DNA of 64,000 nucleotides from Candidatus Borkfalkia ceftriaxoniphila (GTDB lineage Bacteria > Bacillota > Clostridia > Christensenellales > Borkfalkiaceae): contig NZ_SDOZ01000002.1 of NCBI RefSeq assembly GCF_004134775.1, positions 718,005 through 782,004 on the forward strand, read 5' to 3'. A model generated the notes under the pieces. It had not been told where the DNA came from and did no database searches. It saw only the letters and a list, made by a program, of their open reading frames with translations. Within the stretch, counting starts at the first letter, position 1. Each line of letters opens with the position of its first letter. Made by a program: the position numbers and the translations under genes. Shown in pieces: positions 16,745 through 25,314 of the stretch.

Positions 16745-16773
16745 ATTATACAATCAAACGCGGCGATTGTCAA
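16745..16773 (-). promoter_or_regulatory. Consensus sigma-A promoter of the SecB-like gene
   Basis: On the minus strand TTGACA (16768-16773), 17-base spacer, TATAAT (16745-16750). This is an exact consensus match, so strong constitutive expression is expected unless repressed. Confidence 0.85.
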
Positions 16774-16840
16774 CGCGATTGCATAAATATTCCCTATTTT
16801 AATCATCACGGAATGCGTTTTTTGTCGTTTTATTCAAAAA

Positions 16841-16876
16841 AACCCGACCGAAGCGGACGCCGCGGTCGGGTTTTTC
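16841..16876. terminator. Intrinsic terminator after the DUF6054-like gene
   Basis: Stem AACCCGACCG (16841-16850) pairs with CGGTCGGGTT (16863-16872). T runs lie on both sides, so it can end the minus-strand DUF6054-like message. Confidence 0.85.
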
Positions 16877-16884
16877 TTTCAGAT

Positions 16885-17235
16885 TTACGATTCCTCGCAC
16901 ACCTCGAATCCCATGTTTGCAAACACTTTTTTTATTTTTTTCACGGCGCTGTTCTCCGAACCCCAGGACACGTTCAACCAGCCCGTCTTGCCGCCGCCCG
17001 ATACGATATCCACGATCGTTTTGTTCGGTTCCTCTTTCACGATCATGGCGACCATCAGCGTGGAATTGGTTCGGAAATAGAACTCTTCCCCGATACACAC
17101 CGTTATTTTTCCGTCGCCTTCGATGAATTCCCGCAGATACATTCCGTCTTCCGAACAAAAACAGGAAAACGGTTCCCCTTTTAAGATCTCTTGCAGATCG
17201 ATATTCCGATCTGCGGTCAGCCTCACGCTTTTCAT
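16885..17235 (-). CDS. DUF6054-like small protein
   Basis: A 116-residue soluble protein starting at the ATG at 17235, with GAGGAGG upstream; an in-frame upstream ATG is ignored because it precedes the promoter. The phrases TIVDIVSGGGKTGWLNVSWG and SENSAVKKIKKVF resemble DUF6054 proteins common in Clostridia, whose function is unknown. It is monocistronic, with its own promoter and terminator. Confidence 0.6.
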   Translation of the reverse strand: MKSVRLTADRNIDLQEILKGEPFSCFCSEDGMYLREFIEGDGKITVCIGEEFYFRTNSTLMVAMIVKEEPNKTIVDIVSGGGKTGWLNVSWGSENSAVKKIKKVFANMGFEVCEES

Positions 17236-17259
17236 AAGACGTCCTCCTCTGTTTTTATG

Positions 17260-17288
17260 ATTATAACATGAAACGGACGCAAAAGCAA
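17260..17288 (-). promoter_or_regulatory. Promoter of the DUF6054-like gene
   Basis: On the minus strand TTGCTT (17283-17288), 17-base spacer ending in TGT, then TATAAT (17260-17265); the TG one base before makes an extended -10. Confidence 0.65.
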
Positions 17289-17296
17289 GCGGCATG

Positions 17297-17323
17297 AAAA
17301 AAAGGAGCCGAAACTCCTTTTTT
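17297..17323. terminator. Intrinsic terminator after ypeB
   Basis: A run of A, GGAG (17304-17307), loop CCGAAA, CTCC (17314-17317) and a run of T; the A and T runs also pair, giving an 11-bp stem. It closes the spoIIR-sleB-ypeB message. Confidence 0.75.
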
Positions 17324-17337
17324 ACTTTTATGATCTG

Positions 17338-19281
17338 TTACATCAAGGCTCTGCCCTGGTTGCTGCCGACTACGGTAAAGAGTTCGCACTCGGAACCGTT
17401 TACGGCGTCGATATAGACGTAATAGGTGCTGCCGCCGTATTCGCCCGAGAATTCGTACGCGAGCGTTTCCGTGTTATCCACGGGAATGAGGCACAGGCGT
17501 TCGGTTTCGGCTTCGAAACCGTTTTTGAGTTTCGCGCGCGCCTCTTTCATGGAAAGTTTGGCGGCGGGCAGTTTGCGTTCGGTGTGCGAACGGATATACG
17601 AGTTCGCTTCCAGTCCGATGACGGCGCCCTTCTCTTCGCAGACTTTGACTTTCACCAGATCGGAATAGCAGACCACGCCGTTCTGTTCGTACGCAAAGTT
17701 GATGGTGCACTCGGTGCCCGCTTCGCTGATCCAGACTTCCTGCATATCGTCGAATCCCGCTTTTTCAAGGAAGTTTTCGGCGATCTCGACGCAGGCTTCG
17801 ACGTCGAAGTTGTGCGCTTCGCACTTTTCGTAACTGTCGAACATCGCCAGCACGCCGCCCTTTTTGGTCATCTGCGCGCTGAACATTCTGCCCGCGTTGT
17901 CCTTCATTTCGAAGTTATACAGTTCGATATTGCGCAGTTTGGTCTCGCCCGTCATATCGATTTCTTTCATATCGTGCTTTTCAAAGATAGCCGCGATCTT
18001 CTCTTTGGCTTCCTTTTCTGAGATCTCGCCCATTTTCGCGATGAGTTTGACGTCGCCGCTGTTGGCGGACTGCGCGAACGGACCGTCGTAGATCATCTTG
18101 GGCATCTGAATGGTGTCGTTTTCCATGGCCGCGAATCCCTTGTCGAACACTTCGCTGTGGCCGTCGAGGATCTTATTGATCTCTTTGCTGTCGAGGGAGT
18201 TCACCGTTTCGTTGAGTTTGTTTTTGAGGGCGTTGGTCGTTTCGTACATATACTGGATGACCTCTCCTTCCTCTTCGCTCAGTTTGCCGCCCTTGGCAAG
18301 TTTGTTGAGGAGCGAACGGGAATAGTCGCTGACGCGGTTGATAAACGAAGTGAGATTCTCCGTTTTTTCCACGCTGACGGGGAAAGATTCGAGGCAGTTT
18401 TCGCACAGTTCGCTCTCCACGACTACGTTGGTGAGCAATTTCTGCTGTTCGTATCTTCCGTTTGCGACGCGCGCCTTGGAAAGGTTCGTGTCCATATTGT
18501 CGACAAAACTCATCAGTTCGTAAAACGAACCGGTATAGCCGTTGGATACGTTGGAACGCACGTTTTGCAGGTTGAAATACCCTACGGTGACGACCGCGCC
18601 CAGCGCGAGCACCATGACGCTCAAAGATACCACCGCGGTGATCCAGCCGCCGAATCCCGGCGTGCGGTCGCGGCGGTCGCCGCGTTCCGCCCTGCGGGCT
18701 GCGCGCTCTTCTCTTTTACGTTCGCGTTCTTCCATCATATGCGCGTGCTGTTCCCTTCTGCGCTCTTCGCGCTCGGCGCGCATGGCGCGTTTCTGCTCTT
18801 TTCTCTCGCTTGCGGAAAGCGTTGCCCTTGCGGAAGCGCGTTCGCGGCGCTCCTCTAATTTTCTTTCGCGGGCAGCGATCTGTTCCGCGCGGCGCTCCTC
18901 CATCTCCGCTTTCCGCTTTTCGCGGGCGGCAAGGCGCTCTTCCGCCTTCTTTTCCTGCGCTAAGCGATGGGCTGCGCGGCGCTCTTCCATCTCCGCTTCG
19001 CGGCGCTCGTGCGCGGCGATGCGGTCCGCGGCCATATCCGCGCGGCGATGCTGCATTTCCGCCTGCTTTTCGCGCTTTTTGTTCTCGCGCTCCATCGCGG
19101 CTTCCAGACGGGCTTCCGCGCGTTCATTCTCGCGCTCGATGGCTGCGGCGTTCCTGCCGTGTTTCACCGACTTTTCCGAGCCGCTTTTGCGTTCAATTTT
19201 TTCCGACTTTTCCGAGCCGCTCTCTTTGTTGATATTCTCTACCTTTTCGGCGCCGCTGGAAATCTTATTATCTTTCTTCAT
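17338..19281 (-). CDS. ypeB: Germination protein YpeB with long charged N-terminal extension
   Basis: A 647-residue protein. The start at 19281 is chosen because AAGGAGG lies 5 bases upstream; an earlier in-frame start at 19305 would overlap sleB and lacks a site. Residues ~1-210 are an Arg/Glu/Ala-rich coiled coil with repeated phrases such as EAEMEERRAA and KAEMEERRAE. A membrane segment follows (WITAVVSLSVMVLALGAVV, ~213-236), then the YpeB ectodomain with PepSY-like repeats. YpeB normally has only a short tail before its membrane anchor and ~450 residues in all. It is needed to place and protect SleB in the spore. It lies 13 bases after sleB. Confidence 0.9.
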   Translation of the reverse strand: MKKDNKISSGAEKVENINKESGSEKSEKIERKSGSEKSVKHGRNAAAIERENERAEARLEAAMERENKKREKQAEMQHRRADMAADRIAAHERREAEMEERRAAHRLAQEKKAEERLAAREKRKAEMEERRAEQIAARERKLEERRERASARATLSASERKEQKRAMRAEREERRREQHAHMMEERERKREERAARRAERGDRRDRTPGFGGWITAVVSLSVMVLALGAVVTVGYFNLQNVRSNVSNGYTGSFYELMSFVDNMDTNLSKARVANGRYEQQKLLTNVVVESELCENCLESFPVSVEKTENLTSFINRVSDYSRSLLNKLAKGGKLSEEEGEVIQYMYETTNALKNKLNETVNSLDSKEINKILDGHSEVFDKGFAAMENDTIQMPKMIYDGPFAQSANSGDVKLIAKMGEISEKEAKEKIAAIFEKHDMKEIDMTGETKLRNIELYNFEMKDNAGRMFSAQMTKKGGVLAMFDSYEKCEAHNFDVEACVEIAENFLEKAGFDDMQEVWISEAGTECTINFAYEQNGVVCYSDLVKVKVCEEKGAVIGLEANSYIRSHTERKLPAAKLSMKEARAKLKNGFEAETERLCLIPVDNTETLAYEFSGEYGGSTYYVYIDAVNGSECELFTVVGSNQGRALM

Positions 19282-19294
19282 CGCATCCTCCTTA

Positions 19295-20020
19295 TCAAAT
19301 GGCAAAGACGTGCTTGCCGATCACCGTAACCGTTTCGCGGGAGAAGATCCACGAACTCGTGGCAACCGCGGGGTTATAATAGTACAGACAACCGTACGAA
19401 GGGTCCCAGCCGTTCACGGCGTCTTTCGCCGCGTTCATCGCAGTCTGGTCGGGCGAAAGGTTGATCTGACCGTCGGAAACGGCGGTAAACGCGCCCTTCT
19501 GGTAGATAACGCCCGAAATGGTGTTGGGGAATTTGGGGCTCTTCACGCGGTTTAAAATGACCGCGCCGACCGCGACCTGACCCGTATAACTCTCGCCGCG
19601 CGCCTCCGCATAAATGCACCGCGCCAGAAGTTGCATATCCGCGTTGGAATAATTCCCGTTGGAAGACGACGAAGACGACGAACTGCCCGTGTTGATGCCG
19701 AGGGCCGCGAACGTCTGTTTGCCGACGATACCGTCGACGCTCAAACCGTTTTTACGCTGGAAATATTCGACCGCTTTTTTGGTCTGGGAACCGTAGATCC
19801 CGTCCACGGAGCCCGAATAGTAGCCCCAATTTTTTAACTTTTGTTGAACTTTTTTGACTTCGGAGCCCGTACTGCCCTTTTTGAGGACCGCCGCATCGAT
19901 CGCAAAAGAATAACCGCTGCCGGTATTTGCGACGGCGCTTTGCGCCGCGAACAGAACGCCGAAGGTGCACGCCGCCGCAAAGACGAGCGTAAGCGCGCTC
20001 ACTGCTAAGATTTTTTTCAT
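19295..20020 (-). CDS. sleB: Spore cortex-lytic enzyme SleB
   Basis: A 241-residue exported lytic transglycosylase. Signal peptide at residues 1-31; a peptidoglycan-binding domain at ~45-108 (KGSTGSEVKKVQQKLKNWG, GIVGKQTFAALG); a Ser-rich linker; and the hydrolase_2 domain at ~125-241. The catalytic Glu is in IYAEARGES, followed by GQVAVGAVILNRV. It breaks cortex muramic-lactam peptidoglycan during germination. It sits between spoIIR and ypeB, the usual bicistronic partner. Confidence 0.94.
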   Translation of the reverse strand: MKKILAVSALTLVFAAACTFGVLFAAQSAVANTGSGYSFAIDAAVLKKGSTGSEVKKVQQKLKNWGYYSGSVDGIYGSQTKKAVEYFQRKNGLSVDGIVGKQTFAALGINTGSSSSSSSSNGNYSNADMQLLARCIYAEARGESYTGQVAVGAVILNRVKSPKFPNTISGVIYQKGAFTAVSDGQINLSPDQTAMNAAKDAVNGWDPSYGCLYYYNPAVATSSWIFSRETVTVIGKHVFAI

Positions 20021-20037
20021 TTCTCCTCCTTAAAAAT

Positions 20038-20586
20038 CTATGCGGACGCGCCCGAATCGTGGGAAAAGAAGCCCGCAATGATATCGTAAATTGCCGAACG
20101 GTAACGTATATTCGCGCCTGTCGCCTCGCCAGCAAAGCATAAGGGGGGATAGATCACGCACCACCAGTTGGCGCCCGATGCCTCGCCGAGTTCCAGAATA
20201 AGCGCGTCGTACACGCCGCTTTCCAGCGTTACGTTCTCGTAAACGCGGGTGGGGAACTCTTCCCTCGTAAGTTTTGCCTTTGCGCAGTAAGAATAGCCGT
20301 GTTCGCGCAAGACCTCGTCTGCGACCTGTTCGATCTCGGAAAGTACTTCCTCGATCCTTTTCATCGCCTGCGCTTTGCTTTGGCAGGCAGCCGCGAGGGG
20401 CATGAGATAATCCACGACCGCGTCCTTGACTTCGTATTTGACCGATTGGTCGTACACGGCGTCGGAGTTGGCGCGGATATGCACGCGCAGAAATTCCGAT
20501 TCCGTTCCCGCTGCGGGCGTTGCGCTCATACATACCGTCAGAATTATTATGAATAAAAACATAAAAACTATGCAAAATTTTTTCAT
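20038..20586 (-). CDS. spoIIR: Stage II sporulation protein R
   Basis: A 182-residue secreted signalling protein, starting at the ATG at 20586 with GGGGAGG upstream. An N-terminal membrane/signal segment (CIVFMFLFIIILTVCM) leads to FLRVHIRANSDAVYDQSVKYEVKDAV, the hallmark start of SpoIIR, and the C-terminal WWCVIYPPLCF. SpoIIR is made in the forespore under sigma F and triggers SpoIIGA to process pro-sigma E in the mother cell. Here it shares an operon with sleB and ypeB (17-base gap). Confidence 0.94.
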   Translation of the reverse strand: MKKFCIVFMFLFIIILTVCMSATPAAGTESEFLRVHIRANSDAVYDQSVKYEVKDAVVDYLMPLAAACQSKAQAMKRIEEVLSEIEQVADEVLREHGYSYCAKAKLTREEFPTRVYENVTLESGVYDALILELGEASGANWWCVIYPPLCFAGEATGANIRYRSAIYDIIAGFFSHDSGASA

Positions 20587-20625
20587 TTCAAAACCTCCCC
20601 GCGCCGTTTCCCGGCGCCGCTTTTC

Positions 20626-20655
20626 TTTTATGAACATATTTTTCGCGGTTTATAC
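20626..20655 (-). promoter_or_regulatory. Possible forespore-type promoter upstream of spoIIR
   Basis: On the minus strand GTATA (20651-20655) and CATAAAA (20626-20632) resemble sigma F/G elements, but the 18-base spacer is longer than the usual 14-16. No good sigma-A promoter was found in the same gap. Tentative. Confidence 0.3.
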
Positions 20656-20666
20656 GTTCACGGTAA

Positions 20667-20702
20667 GAAAAAAACGTCCGCAACTTGCGGGCGTTTTTTT
20701 AT
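20667..20702. terminator. Intrinsic terminator after the SLC13-type permease
   Basis: AACGTCCGCAA pairs with TTGCGGGCGTT (one G-T wobble) with runs of A and T on either side. The minus-strand T run is reached directly after the permease stop codon. Confidence 0.85.
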
Positions 20703-21841
20703 AAAACGAAATATACTGTCAAATACGATATGCCGAGAAGCACGAGAAGGAAGGAAAAATTGAAAAGCAGAAATTTTGCGAGATAGCGCCTTGTCCCTTT
20801 CGGATCGAGCGCACGGTAGGTATTGAGAGTGATCAGGCTCGCGAGCGAGGCGACAGGCGTTCCCAGACCGCCGAGATTGACCGCGATGAGCAGCCGTCGG
20901 AAATCTTCGGTAAAATGCGACAGGAGCACCGCGGACGGCACGTTGGAAATCGCCTGGCAGGACAAAACGCCGAAAAAGAGCGGATCGAGCGCCATCAGCG
21001 AACTGAAAAATTCCCGCACGGCGGGGATACGCGAGAGGTTTCCCGAAAACACGAAAAAAGCGCAAAACGTCAAAAGCAGAGCATAATCCACGCGCAACAG
21101 CGCTTTCCGATCCAAAACGAGTACGGCGGCAAACACGGCGAGCAGTCCCCAATAATAGGGAAAGAGGCGGAAAACGATGCACACGGAGAGAACGAACAGC
21201 AGAGAATAGGCGAGAACGCGCCATACGGGCGGCGACGCTTTGGGGCGCGTGCCCACTTCCACGCTCTCCTTCTTTACGAACAGGCACACACCGAAGATCA
21301 GTGCGAACGCGGCGGCAAAGGGCAACGCCATGATTTTGAAAAATTCCGCGGTGCCGATCTCGTAAAAAGAATACAGGTACAGATTCTGGGGATTGCCGAA
21401 AGGCGTGAGCATACCGCCGAGATTGGCGGCGATATTCTGCATAACGAAAGTAAACGCGAGGTGCTTTCTTTTGCCGCACGAATCGAGCACGAAAAAACCG
21501 AGCGGCAGAAAAGTGACGAGCGCCATGTCGTTCGCCATGATCATCGAGCCGAAATAGGTGACGGACACGAGCGCGAGCACGACGCCGCGCACGCTCTTGA
21601 AACGCCTGACGATCTTATCGGCGAGCCACACGAAAAATTTGATATTCTTGAACGCCCCTACCACAGCCAGCGTACAGAAGAGACACGAGAGCGTGCGCAG
21701 ATCGAAGTAATCCAGATATCCCCTGTCGATGGGAACGAAAATACAGGTGATCCCCGCCGCCGCGAGCGCGATCCACAACACCGCGCTGTTTTTCATAATA
21801 TGTAACAGCGTTGCCGCCGTCTTTTTTTTGACTTTTTCCAT
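20699..21841 (-). CDS. SLC13/ArsB-superfamily anion permease
   Basis: A 380-residue polytopic membrane protein with about 10-11 hydrophobic segments. The start at 21841 (MEKVKKKTAATLL) follows a consensus promoter so closely that almost no leader remains. The phrase YFGSMIMANDMALVTFLPLG and the second half NLGGMLTPFGNPQNLYL are typical of the ion transporter (IT) superfamily (SLC13, CitMHS, ArsB, NhaD), which move citrate, dicarboxylates, arsenite or Na+. The substrate cannot be read from the sequence. No arsR, arsC or citrate gene is adjacent. Confidence 0.75.
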   Translation of the reverse strand: MEKVKKKTAATLLHIMKNSAVLWIALAAAGITCIFVPIDRGYLDYFDLRTLSCLFCTLAVVGAFKNIKFFVWLADKIVRRFKSVRGVVLALVSVTYFGSMIMANDMALVTFLPLGFFVLDSCGKRKHLAFTFVMQNIAANLGGMLTPFGNPQNLYLYSFYEIGTAEFFKIMALPFAAAFALIFGVCLFVKKESVEVGTRPKASPPVWRVLAYSLLFVLSVCIVFRLFPYYWGLLAVFAAVLVLDRKALLRVDYALLLTFCAFFVFSGNLSRIPAVREFFSSLMALDPLFFGVLSCQAISNVPSAVLLSHFTEDFRRLLIAVNLGGLGTPVASLASLITLNTYRALDPKGTRRYLAKFLLFNFSFLLVLLGISYLTVYFVL

Positions 21842-21850
21842 ATCCGGAAT

Positions 21851-21879
21851 ATTATAGTTCCGCGCGCGCGTTTCGTCAA
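21851..21879 (-). promoter_or_regulatory. Sigma-A promoter of the permease, nearly leaderless
   Basis: On the minus strand TTGACG (21874-21879), 17-base spacer, TATAAT (21851-21856). Transcription should start near 21843-21844, only 2-4 bases before the ATG at 21841. No Shine-Dalgarno sequence is present. Confidence 0.7.
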
Positions 21880-21973
21880 TCGGAAATGCGGGCAAGGGAG
21901 GGAATTTTCGAAAAGTATCCCGAAAATGCCGCCGCCACAGGCAAAGGCTTTGCGATCGGTATTTTATAAAAGG

Positions 21974-22005
21974 AAAGAGAGAGCGTTTCGGCTCTCTCTT
22001 TTTTT
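21974..22005. terminator. Bidirectional terminator ending the large glycan operon
   Basis: AAAGAGAGAGC (21974-21984), loop GTTTCG, GCTCTCTCTTT (21991-22001), with T-rich tracts on both sides. On the minus strand it follows the SGNH-fusion gene directly and so marks the end of the ~21.6 kb operon. Confidence 0.85.
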
Positions 22006-25000
22006 AGTTCCATAAAGCGGAAATAATATTCATGGCGTACAGACGGATGAGAAAATCGTTGGGGTGATTGATATTGTTGGAACTCAGATCGACGTAATGT
22101 TTGCCGCGCTCGAACACGAGATATTCGTGCAGGGCATACATATTTACCGATACGACGGAAGCGTCGTTTTCCGCGATCTTGTCCATCGCCTCAGCGTACT
22201 GCCCCTGAATACCGAACGCGCCGCTTTGCGGATTGGGCATGAGGGAGGAAACCAATATAAATTCGCAGGAGGGATTGTACTTTCTGACGTTTGCCATGGC
22301 GGCGCGGATATTGCTCTCGAAGGTCGCCACGGGTACGGGCGCGACGCTGTTGTCTGTGCCCGTGCCTCCGTCGTTCGCGCCGAAGGATAAAATCACCAGA
22401 TCGGGCATGGACTGCCCCACCGCGTATGCGCGGGAAGCGCCCCATTCGGACGCCATGCCGCCCATGGAATAGTTCTGAAAGTCGATATCGACGCTGAAAG
22501 TCTTTTCCACGTAGCGGCGGAAGAGCGACGAATAGATGGGCTGATAGGGCGCGATATTCAGTTTACCGCTGCTGTTGGCGCCTTCGGAAATGCTGTCGCC
22601 CAACACCGCCAGCCGCACGGGCGCGCGCTCTTTTAACAGGTTGCGCAAAGCCGGCAGTTTGCTTTCGTCCGCCGCGCTTACCGCTTCCTTCGAAAATTCA
22701 TTCATATCGTATTCGTAGGTGACGCAGATCTGTTTTTCCACGAGATACGAAGTTTCCGTGTACATGAGGCTGGGAACGGACGACGAGGAGGCGGGAAACT
22801 CGTACAGCCCCTCCACGCCCTGCGGACGGGTCTTGTAAAACAGGTTTTCTTCATTGAGATAGGGACAGGCCGAGTTCTGCGTGAGAAAGATATTCCCCTC
22901 TGCGTCGATGGTGTAATCCTTATTTTCCGTATAAGTCGTTTCCAGCGTGTAACTGCGCACAGAGATAACCTTTTTCGGGCGGAAAGCGAGTTTGCCCGAG
23001 GGCATTTTATCGCCGCTTTTGAGCATTAAAACCGTCTCGTTATACATGACGCCGCTCTTCCAGGCGGGCGTCGTACCGTTTTCAAAAGTATCCACAAATG
23101 CCTCCCCTTTCGTCGGCTCGGGTTCGGGTTTGGGCGTCGGCGCAGTAGGGCCGCAGCCGCTCAGCATTCCCAAAAACAAACACGCGCACAGCGCGAGCGC
23201 CAGAGGGCGCGCTTTCTTTTTCACTTTCACGCGCGGCGCGGGCGCACAAAATCTTTTTTGCTTAATTCGTTTGGGCACGGACGCGCATCGGATCGCCAAC
23301 AGCGCCGCGATCAGGGCGATGCCTCCGCCGAGAATAAAGAGCCCTGCGGCAATGCTTACGGCCGGCGCGGCAAGCGTCTTGACCGCAATGGGCTGATAGG
23401 CGACGAGTTTGACGGGCGAGGCAGTATCCGCGCCGCTCACCGCGTATACGCGGTACGTATAGCGGGTATCGGAAAGAAGTCCCGTATCCGTAAACGTACG
23501 GTTATCCGCGCCTTTCAGCACGAAAGATTTGTCGAATTTGCCTGCGCGCCAGCGCTCCACGAGATAGCCGTCTACCTGGAAGTTGCCGTCCGTGCGGTCG
23601 GGCGTTTCGGCGCTGAACGAAAGTTTTATGCTGTTTACCGTAACGTCCTTTTCCGAGGGCGCCCAGGGCGCCTGCGCCGTTTTTAACGTGGGCTGTTCGT
23701 TGACGATCTTTTTGCCGCCGATCTGTTTGAGATAGTGGCTCGCTTTGCCCGAAAGCACGCCGTCGTCCACGCCCGTGCCGTCTGCAAGGTACGCGGTGGT
23801 GTTGAGTGTGGAAACGTAAAACCCGCTGTTCTTCCCCTCCGCGTCGGTATAACCTTTTTCGATTTTTGCGACCGTTTCGTTGAGCGCGCTTTCAAATCCG
23901 TCCCCGAAACGCACGCCGTTGACGTAAACGTAATAGTTCCCGTCCACTTTCGCGGTCTTTACGACGATATCGCCGTCCGCAGCGGGAATATACGCCGCAG
24001 GCAGTTCCGCGCGCAGTACGGGGGTATACACGCCGTTCGGATAAGACGGCTCGTCCCATAAAAGGACGCTTGCGAAAAAGCCTTCCGCGTCGCTCCCGTA
24101 AGGGAACGTGATTTTGACATGAATGGAATTCCAGGCATAATAACTGGCAAATTTCTGCCCGTTGAGCGTCAAAGAGATGTTGGAATTGATTTTGGAAGTC
24201 GATCTCGGCATATCGCCCGCGGACAGGACGGCGGAAAACCCGTCAAACGAGGCGAATGGCGTAAGGTAGGTGACGTCCGCATTCACGCCGTACAGTTTAT
24301 CGCGGCCGCTCAAACGCAGACCCTTTTCGCTCACTTCGAACATTGGATCCATATAGGGTTGGCTGAGATAGGTGAACGCGCGGTCGGCGTATTCGGGCAT
24401 ACCGAGATAGTAATTTTCCGCAAGCGAAAACTCGATTTTTTCCGCGGGGTCTTTTTCATACGAACTATCGCCCGCATAGGGATCATCGCGCGAGGGCGCG
24501 GCGAACGTTTTGCCGCCCGCGCCTTTGAGTCTGACCGCGGCGGAAGCACCGTCGCCCCCTTCCATGCAGATAAAAGCGTAGACCTGTTTGCCGAGCATCG
24601 CGTCGAGCGTCTTATTGAGAAAAGCCTGCGCGCTTTCGCTGCCCGACGGGTTCAGAAGCGTAGCGTTCGCTTCGAGGGGTAAAACGGCGCCGTTCGCGGA
24701 AACGGACCAGTTTCCGCCTTCTTTGACGAGAGTCAGTTCGCGCGCGCTTGCAAAGGGAACGGATTGCGTGACGCCCGCGACGGCGAACGCCGCATCGGTC
24801 AGGTTTTCGCCCACGCCTTTCATCATGACGGTGGAAGCGGACGCGCCGCTCATGGAAAAGCGCACGGTAAAACCGCCGATATTTTTAAATTTCGCAAGAC
24901 TGCCGGGATCATTCATATCTATCCCAAGAAAGTCCCAGGGATCCAACCACGATTCGTCCACGTCGCCCGAAATAAAGCCGATATCCACGTTACAGCCCGC

Positions 25001-25297
25001 GTCCGCCTGCAAGATCTCCGCCTGTACGGAAAAATTTTCGGTGAGCGCGACGCCCTTTTTCACTGCCGCCTTGATTACGGGTTTATCCGCTTCGAACGCG
25101 CCGCGCAGTTCTACGCCGTCGGCGGTGATATTGACGCCCGTGAGTTCGCGGTTGACGTTGGAACGCGCGCCGCGCAAGATATCCGCGCCCGTGACGCAGA
25201 TCGTATCCGAAGCAGGCTCCGCAAACGCGGGCGCTGCCGCAAGGCACGCGCAAAGGCACCCGACGAGCGCCAGAAGCAATAAAATTCTCTTTTTCAT
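22004..25297 (-). CDS. Surface protein: FN3 module, membrane hairpin, SGNH hydrolase fusion
   Basis: A 1097-residue protein. The open frame runs ~270 codons further upstream, but the ATG at 25297 has GGGAAG before it and begins a clear signal peptide (MKKRILLLLALVGCLCACLAA). Residues ~30-530 look like LamG-type beta-sandwich modules; ~555-635 is an FN3 domain preceded by GGKKIVN, shared with the surface protein encoded at 40990-43602. A membrane segment (~640-665) and basic linker lead to a second hydrophobic stretch ending LSGC (~714), which would be a perfect lipobox if it stood at an N-terminus. The C-terminal part is an SGNH/GDSL esterase: GDSISEG (~902), GGMASEWG, FGANDGG and a final NINHPND. 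A sugar O-deacetylase role is plausible. Last gene of the operon. Confidence 0.75.
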   Translation of the reverse strand: MKKRILLLLALVGCLCACLAAAPAFAEPASDTICVTGADILRGARSNVNRELTGVNITADGVELRGAFEADKPVIKAAVKKGVALTENFSVQAEILQADAGCNVDIGFISGDVDESWLDPWDFLGIDMNDPGSLAKFKNIGGFTVRFSMSGASASTVMMKGVGENLTDAAFAVAGVTQSVPFASARELTLVKEGGNWSVSANGAVLPLEANATLLNPSGSESAQAFLNKTLDAMLGKQVYAFICMEGGDGASAAVRLKGAGGKTFAAPSRDDPYAGDSSYEKDPAEKIEFSLAENYYLGMPEYADRAFTYLSQPYMDPMFEVSEKGLRLSGRDKLYGVNADVTYLTPFASFDGFSAVLSAGDMPRSTSKINSNISLTLNGQKFASYYAWNSIHVKITFPYGSDAEGFFASVLLWDEPSYPNGVYTPVLRAELPAAYIPAADGDIVVKTAKVDGNYYVYVNGVRFGDGFESALNETVAKIEKGYTDAEGKNSGFYVSTLNTTAYLADGTGVDDGVLSGKASHYLKQIGGKKIVNEQPTLKTAQAPWAPSEKDVTVNSIKLSFSAETPDRTDGNFQVDGYLVERWRAGKFDKSFVLKGADNRTFTDTGLLSDTRYTYRVYAVSGADTASPVKLVAYQPIAVKTLAAPAVSIAAGLFILGGGIALIAALLAIRCASVPKRIKQKRFCAPAPRVKVKKKARPLALALCACLFLGMLSGCGPTAPTPKPEPEPTKGEAFVDTFENGTTPAWKSGVMYNETVLMLKSGDKMPSGKLAFRPKKVISVRSYTLETTYTENKDYTIDAEGNIFLTQNSACPYLNEENLFYKTRPQGVEGLYEFPASSSSVPSLMYTETSYLVEKQICVTYEYDMNEFSKEAVSAADESKLPALRNLLKERAPVRLAVLGDSISEGANSSGKLNIAPYQPIYSSLFRRYVEKTFSVDIDFQNYSMGGMASEWGASRAYAVGQSMPDLVILSFGANDGGTGTDNSVAPVPVATFESNIRAAMANVRKYNPSCEFILVSSLMPNPQSGAFGIQGQYAEAMDKIAENDASVVSVNMYALHEYLVFERGKHYVDLSSNNINHPNDFLIRLYAMNIISALWN

Positions 25298-25314
25298 CTT
25301 CCCTTCCCCGAAAT

